A stretch of 64,000 nucleotides of DNA from Verticillium longisporum. Lineage: Eukaryota; Ascomycota; Sordariomycetes; Glomerellales; Plectosphaerellaceae. The position numbers and the translations under genes are program-made. Below, one piece after another: positions 33,636 to 46,171 of the stretch; within the stretch, counting starts at the first letter, position 1, and each line of letters begins with the position of its first letter. The stretch covers positions 2,728,001 through 2,792,000 of the forward strand of contig JAETXT010000005.1 of NCBI GenBank assembly GCA_019188255.1, in the 5' to 3' direction. The notes under the pieces were generated by a model. It saw only the letters and a program-made list of their open reading frames with translations. It made no database searches and had not been told where the DNA came from.

Positions 33636-35957
33636 ATGGAAGCCGCGGCGACAAAGGTCCATAACTTGGCCAAGAGCGCATTACCCGAACGACCCTATCA
33701 TCTCGCCAAATCCATCGACCAGCGCTATCGCGTGCCGCCTGATAAGCTGAAGCTCCTCGAAGAAGAGGAGGTCCGCGCCCTGCAGTACATGACGCTGCTG
33801 GCCGATGTCGACCGCGGCCTGCTGCTGACCCGACCATACTACGACATGCGCGAGGAGCCGTCCAACGCCCACGCGGCGCGAGAGCCTGTCGCCAAGACAG
33901 ACAGGAAGGTGACCAAGTTGTCGCTGAGCGACTACAAGAATAAACAAAAGAGGGTCTCGCCGTCCCCGCCCGATTCTGCTTCGGCTGCGAGGGCGCCTGA
34001 ACCCCGGAGAGACCCCAGCGACGGGAGTAGAGCGCCCCGCGCGGGCGAGCCGACGAGAGATGGCAGAGGAGCGAGGCCGCCGAACGGGACCCATGAAGAA
34101 AGGTTTGTACCAAGTCGCTTCAAGTTCACCCCCCGTCAAAGCGCGTCGTGAACTGACTGTATACTCGATGCACAGGTCTCACAAACTTGACGCGAGAGGG
34201 CATTCAAGCCAGGACGCGACGACATCCCCCGAAAAACGAAGACGACAGCAGGAAGCAGAAGCACTTGCGCGGTTGCCTAAGAAGCCGCCAATCGATGCGA
34301 ATGCGCCCTTGGAAGATCGCTCGCGAACACCACGCGACGACAACCCAAGGCGGAAGGAGCCACAGTCGTCGCAAGACAGGACAACGTCGAGGGACCCGAA
34401 AATCGGCACACCATCGACACTCCCGAATGGTAGGGCCATTCTCAAATCAACAATCGGCTCGCAGCACAGCTCGACTCCCTCGGGTCGGCCGAGAGGCGAC
34501 TCTCTCAACGGCCAGCGCTCCAGTTCAAGTACGATGAACAGGACAGCATTGAGCAAGCGTGATGCGCCACCAAGCAAGTCCACTGTTCCGCCATTACTAT
34601 CACCTCTGCACTTTCCCATGGAGGAGGCGGATTCACAACCAACCGAGAGGAGGAGGAGAGACGGCATCGACGATCCCCCACGATCAGTCCAACAAAAACC
34701 GACGAGGACGGCACCGCCGGCTCCAGTCCTGTCCAAGAAAGAAAGATCGCCACAAAAGATACCGGCGCTCCTGTCACCGACGCTGCCGCCAGCCCTCGAG
34801 GAGGAATTGGCTCGTTTTAAGGATACACCAACAGCAACAAAAACAGCACGACTGCCTGACCCAGCCGTCAACAGCAAGTCCAATAAGCTGCTTAGGAGAG
34901 CAGACGACGATGACGAAGAACAAATAAGAGTCAGCACCAAGGACAAGGAAAGGAACAGAGACAGGGATAGGGACAGAAATGGACAGGAGCGCTTCATAGT
35001 GACACTGAAGTGCGGCCGTAAGCACTCTAAAACACTGAAGCGCATCCTGGCCCTTCCACCCTCGAAAAAGGAGCGGCCTCGATCGGCCAGCCTCGAGGCG
35101 GCACCGGCCATCGCTAGGAAACGACCGGCCAGCAGCGTGGAGGATGTTCGAGACTCGATCGCCGTCAAGAGGCCGCGGACGTCAGACATGGCGAGCTCAT
35201 CCAGATTGGTGACGCCGTCAACGCCGGCAAAGACGGCCACGGCCATGTCGCGAGGCGCATCGAACAACTCGCAAGGAAACACTCCGGGCGAAATGAACAG
35301 CGTCACGCCGGGAGACCGGCCACCCACGAGGCAGGAGCCGAGGGAGCCCGCCAACCCAGCAACGATACGCAAGCTGCGGGACCGCTACGAGCGGTACAAG
35401 GACCTCGGCGGCAGGCTCAAGCACAGACGCGATGCGATGAAGTCGAACCGCGACCGCGCCCCCTCCGAGTCGGACCAAAAGCTCAGCATCGCCCTGTGCC
35501 TAGAGAGTGCCATGGCCTACATGGTCTCCTTCCGCGCCGTCTTCGACTCGCGCCGCCTCGAGAACAAGGCCCAGGACCCCAATACCTGGGACACGATCCT
35601 GCCGCTCCTCGGCACCCTGCAGCGTGACGTTGGCGACGGTCGCCACCGCGCCCTCGACGCACTCCACCTCCAGCTCAAGGGTGTCATCCTCGAGGAGCTT
35701 ATCAAGTGCTACTGGTCGCTCGACCCAGCCTCCAGCGCCGTCCGCCTCATGCACTTTGAGCGTCTGCGCGCCAACATATGGAAGAGCGCCTACGACGCCG
35801 TCGAGCGCGTCGACGACCCCACATGCGATGTAACCTTGGGCCCTGGACGAGCGCCGAGGAGGCCATCGCGCTGGGCCTCAGGACGGTCCGCCGGTGGGCA
35901 GCGGACGAGGGCGTCGACTGGCGGCCGGAGCTCAGCCCGCAGACGAACGGGCTGTAG
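33636..35957 (+). CDS. Large basic disordered protein of unknown function (one frame break near the end)
   Basis: Exon 1 (33636-34102) and exon 2 (from 34176) join in phase 2 across a GTTTGT...TGCACAG intron. The N-terminus has ERPYHLAKSIDQRYRVPPDK and LLEEEEVRALQYMTLLADVD. A long Ser/Pro/Arg/Lys-rich disordered middle follows, with LPPALEEELARF and KERNRDRDRDRN. The C-terminal 200 residues look folded and helical: ALCLESAMAYMVSFRAVFDS, LQLKGVILEELIKCYWSLDP. One base is missing near 35830-35835; restoring it gives the proper end WTSAEEAIALGLRTVRRWAA and DWRPELSPQTNGL, stop at 35957, 749 residues. The C-terminal region reminds me faintly of the AFF4/Ebp1 C-terminal homology domain of elongation complexes, but this is weak. 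Confidence 0.75.
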
Positions 35958-36488
35958 AAGGGCGCCGTAGGTCGGCCACAGGCCTCCACGACGCCATGTA
36001 TAATGTTTCACAATTACCATCCAGGCCTTCTTCATTGACGACGAAGACGGAGAAATGAGAGGAGCGCACAACGGATTTCATGGCCCCAGGAAGTTGAAGA
36101 GTCGAGCCCCTCGCGATCCTCACGATCAACGGCGCCGCCACTCTGCGCCCTTTTGCGTACTACCCGTTCTTCCTCAGGATCTGGTCATCTTTTTTTCTTT
36201 CTTTCTTTTCTCCCTCTCCCAACGTTGTTGTACATGATGATATCCCTCTATTCGGAGCTCTCTGCCTTGCCTTGCTCTCTTTCGCGGATCACCACACCCA
36301 CCTGCCTGTCTGCCTCCCACACCGGCCACGCTGTCTCAACTGGAGAGGGAAAAATGGAGCGAGAGGGGCGGAGGACGGGAGGGGGGGGCGGATTGGGAAA
36401 TCCGGATTCTTTCGAAGAAATCGTACATTGGGAAATCGGAACCGGAGTCGAGGGACCAGCGGCGAGTGGTAATGAATTGCAATTCTTC

Positions 36489-36519
<31 letters not shown>

Positions 36520-37263
36520 ATTTTTTTATCTTTTTGACACTCCGTTGGTCTTGTCTGTATCGTCCGTCGTTGTCGTCTGTCTTTGAGTTTTTCTGGCTGT
36601 CTTCCACACTTCCGCCCTCTTTCTCTCGGTTTTTGGCGCCCTCGAAAGGTCATGGTGTCGTCCCTTGCGCTTCGCCCTCTGCCACGTACGGGCACGATGC
36701 GCGGGGGCGGATGAGGGTGAGAGTGGACAGAGGGAAGAAGTCGCGCGAAGCAGGGCGAGGGCGAGTGGAGAAAAATAAGGAAGCCCCAACATGTGCCGGG
36801 CACGGGATTGGGCTGGATTGGGTTCACGGCCTGGTAGAGTACGTAGGTGTTGTTGGGATTGCAGGATGATGAAGCCTTGACATTTTTATCCATCGAAACG
36901 CCCGACGTGGACTGTGCTAGCTCACCAGATTCTGGACGAACCCAACCAACCCACACAAACGTCAGAGCAGCCCGCATCACACGTCACGCATCACGAAACA
37001 GCACAGATGAAGCATCAAGTAGGCATCAAGTAGGAGTAATCGGCCTGTTGGTCTATGGCAGGTTCATTCGACTATAGCACGCGGCTGTTGGCCACCTTTC
37101 CGTGGTCCTTCGCGTTCCAAGTTCGTGTCAGGTCATGTCTGTTTTTCTTCTTTCTTCATTACAGGCGCCGACGTTGAGGCGCCTTCTTCTCAAGCGTCTG
37201 GACACCACAAAACCCCGGCCGTCATGTCAGGAGGGTATGACGGTTTGCAGGTGCTAGCTGCAT
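35958..37263. other. Convergent intergenic region with CT microsatellite
   Basis: 3' flanks of the large basic protein gene and GAPDH. A (TC)n tract of 27 nt lies at 36493-36519 and TTTC-rich DNA around 36180-36210. No supported gene. Confidence 0.5.
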
Positions 37264-38621
<1,358 letters not shown>

Positions 38622-39068
38622 TCATGATGATGATGGGAAGGTTTCGTGACGATGGTCTGATGATGGCGGGGTAATCCTGAGCGCCCCAAGCAGGAGCTGA
38701 GGAGTAGGCGGCGGATGAGGAGGAGGGGGGGGAAGGGGGCAGTGGTAGTTCAAGGAGGTTGATAAGAAGGAGCTAGAAAGCTTGCAAGGAAGCTTAGGAA
38801 GCTCATGGGGGGGGATGGGACTGACCTTGGAAGATGGTATCGTGATGATGCTAGAAGAAAGAGAAGAAGAAGAGGGAGAGGAGGGAGGGAAAAAAACTTT
38901 GAGGCGGTTGGCGAGGGGAGGTATATGAGCTTTGGGGATGGATCCCAATGGCCCTCTGGGTCTGGCCTGGCGCGCTGGGTGATGAATGACGGAGGGGAGG
39001 GGAGGGGGGGAGAAGGACCCAACCAGCTGTGGCTTGGTGCTTGGTGCGGTGCTTGGATGTGTCTGTCT

Positions 39069-39102
39069 AGCTACCTCCTGGGTAGGTACCTCCTGGGTAG
39101 GA
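39069..39102. repeat. Tandem repeat of a TACCTCCTGGGTAGG unit
   Basis: Two adjacent copies of CTACCTCCTGGGTAGG-like sequence, related to the TACCTAGG family, upstream of GAPDH. Confidence 0.7.
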
Positions 39103-40202
39103 GGGGACTGCTTGATGCGTCCGGTATCTGAGGTGGGGTGGAGTACCTTCCGATGGGACGAGGTACCTCTGGTGGGGTCAGGAGCCGGGGGCAGGCACAT
39201 GTACCACCTCCGAACCTCACTCATGCACGCTCGCGCTCGCACGCGCAGGGAGCTTGGTCCGGTCTGAGGAAGCCTGTCTGGGTCTGGGTCTGGGTCTGTC
39301 TGGGTCGCGCGATATTATTTTGGTTGAGAGAAAAAGGTGGTGGGGGTTCCGTCTGGTTCGCTTGAAGCTTTGTCCTGTGCTCCTCCGACTCTCAGACACC
39401 TCATTGGCGTCTCGCCCACTCTGACTGACTGATGAGCCCCTCCAGACAGACAAGGCGCAGAGGGAAATGAAATATCCCAAAAATGGAGCTTTTCATAGCT
39501 GCGTTTCGAGGACCAAACGAGACCAAACAAGGAGCATCTCTCACCATCCCGCAACTCCCGGCCAAGGGAAACGGGCCCCACGAGCCACGGCGCCCCCGCA
39601 TCCCTCCTCTCCTTTCGTTTGGGGTGGTTTTGGAGCTGCGCGTTTTCTGCCTCTTTTGCGGTCCGTGGCCGGGATCATGTATTGGATGTCGAGGCGTTGT
39701 CGGGCCGTTACCACGAGCCAATATCTCGCGCTCAGCCTGTCGCCTTCGTCTGATACTGATCATGACCAAAAAAAAAAAAAGAATCCTATTTGATCTGCCT
39801 CCGTTGTCGCAGCGATGTGTCACCAGAAAATCGCCCCCCTCTGACTGTGCACCTGACTAACGCTGATCTGTAATTATTTGCTTCGCGTCTGGCAAGCAGC
39901 CTTTTGATACTGATAATAATACCTCAACAAGATGAGCCGCCGGCGACCGCTCTGTCCGCGATCCTCTTTCGGGGTACGGGGGGCGGTAGGGGTGTGTCTC
40001 GACGGGCTCACCGGATTGGAGCGAAAGAAGCAACGAGCAGTGCCAACGTGCAGTGCAATTGGCAGGCAGTGCAAGTGCAGGACAGCCAGGTAGCAAAGTC
40101 AATGGAAGCTCAGGCAATACGCGGTAGGTAGGCACACAGATGTACAGTAGAATCATCCAGAAACATTGGGGCGATATCGACGAGAAAGAGCCCCCCTCCC
40201 TT

Positions 40203-40242
40203 CAAAGAGGGACTCGGATGTCCAAAGAGTGACTCGGATGTG
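40203..40242. repeat. 20-bp tandem duplication
   Basis: Two neighbouring copies of CAAAGAG(G/T)GACTCGGATGT, differing at one base. Confidence 0.85.
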
Positions 40243-40290
40243 ACGCGCCCAGGACGAAGGAGGGGCATTTCGTTCTGCATCTGCTGGTTG

Positions 40291-40315
40291 CCCCTCCCCC
40301 TCCCCCTCCCCCTCC
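40291..40315. repeat. CCCCCT hexanucleotide repeat
   Basis: About four copies of CCCCCT. Confidence 0.85.
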
Positions 40316-43300
40316 TGACATCACGACGCCAAAACAGGTGCAGGGATTCGGGCTGCGTTTAGGTAAGCCGTCTGCCTCGTCCACCAGCCACACTTGCTTT
40401 CAGCCACCACCACACGCACTTGTCAGTTCGTCTGCTCTTTCTCGCCAGCGGCATGACGATGCATCGATGGATCTGTTCCCTCAACACCAACTCATCAACC
40501 CCAGTCTTTCGATGCCTCTCCACCGTACGCCGCCATCGCCGCCATCGCCAATGCATCACTAGAAAATCGCACTTAGCTCGGTCTGCCACGGCTCAGCCTC
40601 TCGAACCCGATTCCGATTCGGATTCCGATCCCTGCCTCTGCCCCTCGCTCCCTGCTCCTCCTCTGCCGAGGACGAACGGCCGCACCCCACATCGACTAAG
40701 GCAGACGATGGGAATCTTCGGGATCCCCAGATTACCATGACCCGAACGAACCAAACCCCTCCAAGGACCCCGACACACCTTACCCCGGGCCTGTCCGACT
40801 GTCCAACCTCATGACATCCACAAGGCTGGACCTGCCACGAGCATACCTGCATGCCGTCATGTCGGCGGTCCTCTCGTCTCTGGGACCTCGAGGCTGTCGT
40901 CCGAGTGGGGTCTACCCGTCCGCCCCGGAGCATCACGGGCACCTCGGCTCCCACACCTCCTAGCCTCGCCTATATCTACTGCCTGTCCCGAGTTCTGCCC
41001 CCGCCTCCCTCCTGCCGTTTGCTCATTCTTGCTTTTTCGTTTTCGACCTCGCTCCCTCGGGCCCTGTCTGCTGCCTGCTCCGTGCTTTGCCGAGTCCTGG
41101 ACCCTCCCTGAAGGGCTCGCTCCTCCCTCGAATAAGGCGCCCCCTACTCCCGTTGCGCCGTCCCACCTCCGGGATCACCCGGAAGACCCCTCTTACGTGT
41201 TGACGCCCGACGCTGGACCCGACGTCAACCGCACGTAACTTTTGCACCCTGGATTTCATTGTGTCATGAACCGGCTTCGGGAACGGCAACGGCGCCTGTT
41301 CCTTTGCGGTTTCGAGCGAATATCGTCTTGAAGTCTGCTGTGGCGCAGTCGGGGGAGGGGGTGAAGGCAGGCGGCCATGTTTCGTGGGCGCAGGGCGTCC
41401 GGAATATGTCTTGTCCGCTCTTTTGCGTGTGGTGATTCGTCCCGAGATGCGTGTCCATGATGTCGCCATGTCGCCGTCGTGCTTTGGTTTTTCCGGGCCT
41501 CAAGTGCGCCGGGGTATGGTTCTGGCGGGGGCTCCTTGTCCCATGTGGTTACTCGCTGCTGTCACATGTTCCATGTCTCTCAGCCGGAGGTGTCGCTCTC
41601 TACTGCAGGATCTGGAGGCCTTCGGAAATCCCGAGCACTCTCGGCTGATCAAGTGAGGTCCTTATCATGATACTCTGTGAGATCGCTTGGAGTCCTCGAG
41701 TGCATGTGCCCCACCAGTCTGACACTGGACGCCATTGTTGTAGTACGAGTCCTCACAAGATGCAGGTGTCGCGTACTCCGCCGTTGTCGTGTACTTTGTA
41801 AAAATACCTGTTCACGTGCTTCGTGGAAGGGGAGGGTCGGTTGGTTTCTTCCTCCATGCCGTAGGGCGATGCACGTGGCAAGCCATGTAGACAGGATCAT
41901 ACCTACTCAGCTCGTCACGCATGGACATGGTCAGTGTCTTTCGATTTTCGAAGAGTTTTGGCATGCATACTCTCGAGCTACACGCGATCTTGCGTGGGCG
42001 GCCTTGAAACAACACCACAGGCTTGAAGACATCACGATGCCTGTCATTATAGCCAGCGTGACGAAGTACGTATAGCCAGTGTGACCGTGATGACCATCGC
42101 CAAATTTGTGAAACCAAGTGTGGCGCCTGATTTCCAATGCGAGAAGCATAATGTCAGACCCAGCCTTCTGGACTAAGCCATAGGCCGGTCTGGTTACCAT
42201 TGGCACCCACCAGGGACGTGATGCCACAGATATCTCTAACGCCACAGAGCAACGCGAGTATGTGCATCAAATTGCGGTTTTCATTTGATGCAATTCCCAG
42301 AATAGAATAACTTCTCAAATGTGACTGAAAGCTTGATAAGTTCGTGATCATCATGGATACAGATTTGCGGAGTTGCAGTTGGCCATGAGAAGCATGTACG
42401 ACGATCAACGTAACCATACAGCTGTACTAGATGGACAATGATATTCTTCAAGTTGCTTCAATCTCTATTGCTTAGCGTATACATACTTTGTCCGTTGGGT
42501 CAACAGAGTCTGGGGTTGTCGTGGGTTCTCGTGGCTACTAGCCACGCCCAGCGATAGACTACCATCCTTCCGTATGACATACCAAAGCAGCCCACAGAAA
42601 CGTGTTGCTTCAGTGAGAAGTGTAGCTGCTGTGGGGGATATCTCTATTTACTGACCTTATTTGAATGAGCATATCCTACCATGGCGAGCCGCTATATCGT
42701 GCGTACGCCTGGAATGGGGGCGATAAGGCATAAGAAAAATGGCTTGATCAATATCTCTCAGAGTCTGGCGCGCGAATACTCCAGCGCCGCGGCCAGGAAG
42801 ATCGCAATGATGAATGCCGGGACTGAAGACCACACCATCGATTTTCTGGAGCTCTTCACCTTTTAGGCGGCTTTGGCTTGCATATCAACACGCCACAGGA
42901 TGATCGTCGCCTCGCCACACGAGGCGAATTCCACAGATCCATCTTAGCCCCCAACACGACGAAACCATAAATCGCAGTTCAGAATCACAGTTTGTCATTA
43001 TTGCTGCGGTGTACTCCCGCCATATAAATGACACCATGATCGCAAGAAAAGGAAACAATATAGATGGTCATGTCGTTGTGTCCAGGCTATCCTTGATCTA
43101 ATGCAAATAAAGTTCCCCTCGCGGTGACCGTCCGCATCCTGATAAGCCGCCGATCCCGAGTGAGACAACTTTGTCTCCGGCTTGCGCGGCCTAGGACGCC
43201 TCCCCCGCGCGTGGGATGCGCCCCCCGCCGGCGGGGCGAGCCAAGATCGACGTTCGCCGGTTCCGTTCGCGTGGGCGCCAAGGGGCCGAGAGGGATGGGA

Positions 43301-43571
43301 TGCGCGGTGCCGTTCGCGGGGGAGGGCGGATTTGCATCGTGAGTTTTACGCGAGGAGGGGAAAAAAAGGCTGTTGGGCGGGGGGTTCGTTGGGTGTGGTA
43401 CCTCAGGCAAGCTGTTCGAGAGGAGACAGGTATAAAGGACGAGACCTGGATCTGTCTTGTCGTGTCGAGCAACGTTTGCTGCCATTCAAAAGACGACACT
43501 TCCAAATTCCTTCCCGTCTCGCAGATTGATCACGTCTCACATGCCACCCTCCCTGCCTCATACACGGCAAG

Positions 43572-44105
43572 ATGACCTCCCCAACCCAGCCGACGCTCCT
43601 CATCTCCTCCTCCCCGTCCTCCTCCCCCCTCGTCGAAGACATCATAGCCAGTGCCCTCTCCTCAGGCACCCGCGTGCGCCTAACCTCCCCTCTCCCCGCC
43701 CACACCACCTCCTTCGCCGAGGCCGCAGCATGCGGAAAACTCACCATCACGCCCATCACGACCCCAGACTCCTACCGCACAGCTCTCAACAACGTGACGT
43801 CGATCTTCTACCCCGCTCCCGTCGATCAGAACGGCGAGCCCGAGACGAACGAGGCGCTCGCCCTCCTCGACGCGACGATGAAGTACGGCACGTTTGTGCG
43901 CAAGGTTGTCTACGCTGCGCCGTCGCTCGGAAGCCAGGACGAAGGGTGGAACCCTACGAGGGGCGACGGAGTGATTGACAGGTGGGTAGAGGAGAGGAGC
44001 GCGGGAGCCGTAAAGGTACCATTCGGCGTGGTGTGCATGGGTTTCGACATTGACGGGGGTGGAAAGGGTCTCGAAGGTGCTGTTAGACGAGTCGTTGAGA
44101 TCTGA
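43572..44105 (+). CDS. Small Rossmann-like (NmrA/SDR-like) protein, uncertain
   Basis: A single-exon frame of 177 residues, preceded by a TATAAA at about 43431 and a good start context (AAGATGA). The start TLLISSSPSSSPLVEDIIAS and the part YGTFVRKVVYAAPSLGSQ look like the first strand-helix and a middle strand of a nucleotide-binding Rossmann fold, as in NmrA-like proteins. The glycine-rich GxxGxxG loop is not present in normal form (the loop is Ser/Pro-rich), and the protein is shorter than NmrA proteins (about 300 residues), so any cofactor binding is doubtful. It could be a divergent or truncated member. No frame break is seen. Confidence 0.6.
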   Translation: MTSPTQPTLLISSSPSSSPLVEDIIASALSSGTRVRLTSPLPAHTTSFAEAAACGKLTITPITTPDSYRTALNNVTSIFYPAPVDQNGEPETNEALALLDATMKYGTFVRKVVYAAPSLGSQDEGWNPTRGDGVIDRWVEERSAGAVKVPFGVVCMGFDIDGGGKGLEGAVRRVVEI

Positions 44106-44437
44106 TGGCTATGTAGGCAACTGTCAGCATGCATTGGGCTGTGGGAAGCGGCGGGAGGATAGAGCTAGTCCGACAACAATAACGAACAAGGTCGAATAGC
44201 CAGTGGCGCTCTAGGATGTAATCGAAACGGCTACAATGGTAGAAGCCTTGTGTCTAAAACGAAGCCCCGAATGCCCTCCACGACGCCAAGTGATGTCAAT
44301 ATTCCGGAAATCTGCCTTCGCATTTCCTCATGGATTCGTGCATGTTCCGACATTATTGCTACATTCTATCCAATCCCGCAATGCATGCTTCTGTGCCCCA
44401 TATTCAACCAGGATCTATCGTCATAACGTACACGTGC
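44106..44437. other. Convergent intergenic region
   Basis: 332 bp between the Rossmann-like gene and the TMEM135-like gene. Nothing recognised. Confidence 0.5.
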
Positions 44438-46171
44438 CTACACTCTCAGAACGGAGCCCAATAATTTGCCAAACACACCCCTTACCCTGGCTGGGTTCTC
44501 CTTGGCACAAGTGAACACGACGGCGGCGCTTGCTGCAAAGGTGAGCGTCTCCCTCCACTGCTTGTCCTCAGCATACCTTCGCGGGAACAGAGTCGCCAGC
44601 GCCCTCGGCGCCACAAACAAGGTCATATCCTTCCGTCGACTCGCTGTCTCGAGCAGCACACTCCAGCCGCACATGAAACAGCCGCAGCCTACGCACACGC
44701 CGCCATCGATCTTCTGTCGTCCAGCAAAGTCTTTACCCACAATGAGTGGGCCGATGCGCGTCCGGCCGAGGCAGACGCCGTAATAGAAGAGCATGATGAA
44801 CACGCCCAGAAAGGCGGAGGAGCGAGACGCGGACAGCACGGCAGTGCGGATGCCTCGGACGGTCGGAGGCTTGCGAAGTTGCATGGCGAGGTTGAGGGGA
44901 AGATACATGGCCATGCTCCAGCGCCATGAGCGGACGAGACGAGACAGGGCGTGGTACTCGCACGACGGGCCGCAGCCCATGTGAACCATCTCGCAGGGGA
45001 AAGGCGCCGTCTTGGCAGGATCGCCCCAGATGACAGGCCACTTGTAGTCCTCACACATGGACTGCAAAAGCGGAGCCTGACCGGTGTCCTTGCCGTAGCG
45101 GAGATCACCGGATCGGCAGCGTCGTAGGGCTTCAATGAGGCGGTTGTCGACGGCAGCGGCGGAGCTGATCCACCTTTGATAGGCCTTGGGCAGGCCCGAG
45201 GGGTTGTAAAACCATGCCCACATAATGAGGGCGCAGGAGCACACAAAGATCCAGGGATCGGTGGAATGGCCAATGAGGCTCTCGAGCTAGCATCTTGTTA
45301 GTGACGTGAGTCGTGACCGAGGGTCGGTGTGGAACATGCCTTGGTCCATTGCTGGTTTGCTACCCGGCGGGCTCGGCGACGAGACCACAACTCGCCAACA
45401 AGGACATCTACTGCACGTGTAAAGGCAAAGAGCGTCATGTCAAGAGTGCGACCGGCCATGGCCACCTTCTCCTCCTTGACGCCCGGGTGAACATTGGTTC
45501 TGGTGGGGACCGTTTTGGTGAATTTTGAACATATGCGTGACTGCACCAGCCGGAGGCTGAGCCAGGCTGCCACAAATGTTGACAACCATCTCGACAGCCT
45601 TGAGAGAACATCAGCGACTACACAATGATGCGACATTTGGCAGCGCCACGGGTGAGACTAGGTTTGTCCCAAGGAGGTGGCGCCTAGGCATGTCAGACGT
45701 ACCGCGTCCGTGTCACATCACTGAGACGCCGTGCAACACGATGCAAGAACAGCCGAAATGATTCCTGGGGAAAGACAGGTGTCAGTTTTGGGGAAGTGAT
45801 GGAAGACGTGGAAGGATGAAAGAAAGCAAGCCAAGCCAGAGTCGAACTCCACTGACCTCGAGTAATGTGCTGCCGCCAGCGAGCAGGGCGCAGAAGGCGG
45901 GGAACCTGCGCAGTTCGAAGCCAGTCAAGATGGTATGATTCAGCGATGACAGGAAGGATCCATGCTCCTTTTGCGCGCCCGCAGATGCGCCGCTTCGCTT
46001 CCTGGCAGCCCTGGAGACATGTTGGAGCAGCAGAGTCAATAGTCTAGGCGCCACGGAGGATGCATATCCCAAGAGGTATGCGCGCACCAGAGGTCTCAGG
46101 AGAGGCGGGGTGCCGGGAATGATGTCGAGGGGCCCTCTTCGGGAGCTCAGCAGCTGACTCCGAGGTTGCAT
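44438..46171 (-). CDS. TMEM135-like integral membrane protein
   Basis: Four exons (46171-45857, 45764-45703, 45598-45340, 45286-44438), 494 residues. The N-terminal domain has LVRAYLLGYASSVAPRLLTL and LRRFPAFCALLAGGSTLLE, typical of the TMEM135 N-terminal region. The C-terminal half has VCVGCGCFMCGWSVLLETAS, LFVAPRALATLFPRRY and SAAVVFTCAKENPARVRGVF. Several helices span the membrane. TMEM135 relatives are linked to peroxisomes, mitochondrial dynamics and fat storage in animals; fungal homologs are mostly unstudied. Intron 3 (45339-45287) starts with GC (AAG|GCATGT) and ends in TAG. It is the only GC-AG intron seen in this window, and the phase-0 join WTK-LESLIGHSTDP supports it. Confidence 0.87.

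Noticed and set aside
40203..40242. CRISPR-like repeat
   Set aside because: Only two adjacent copies without spacers, in a eukaryotic genome.
42681..42866. 61-codon frame with a clean start
   Set aside because: No recognised relatives, no other support.
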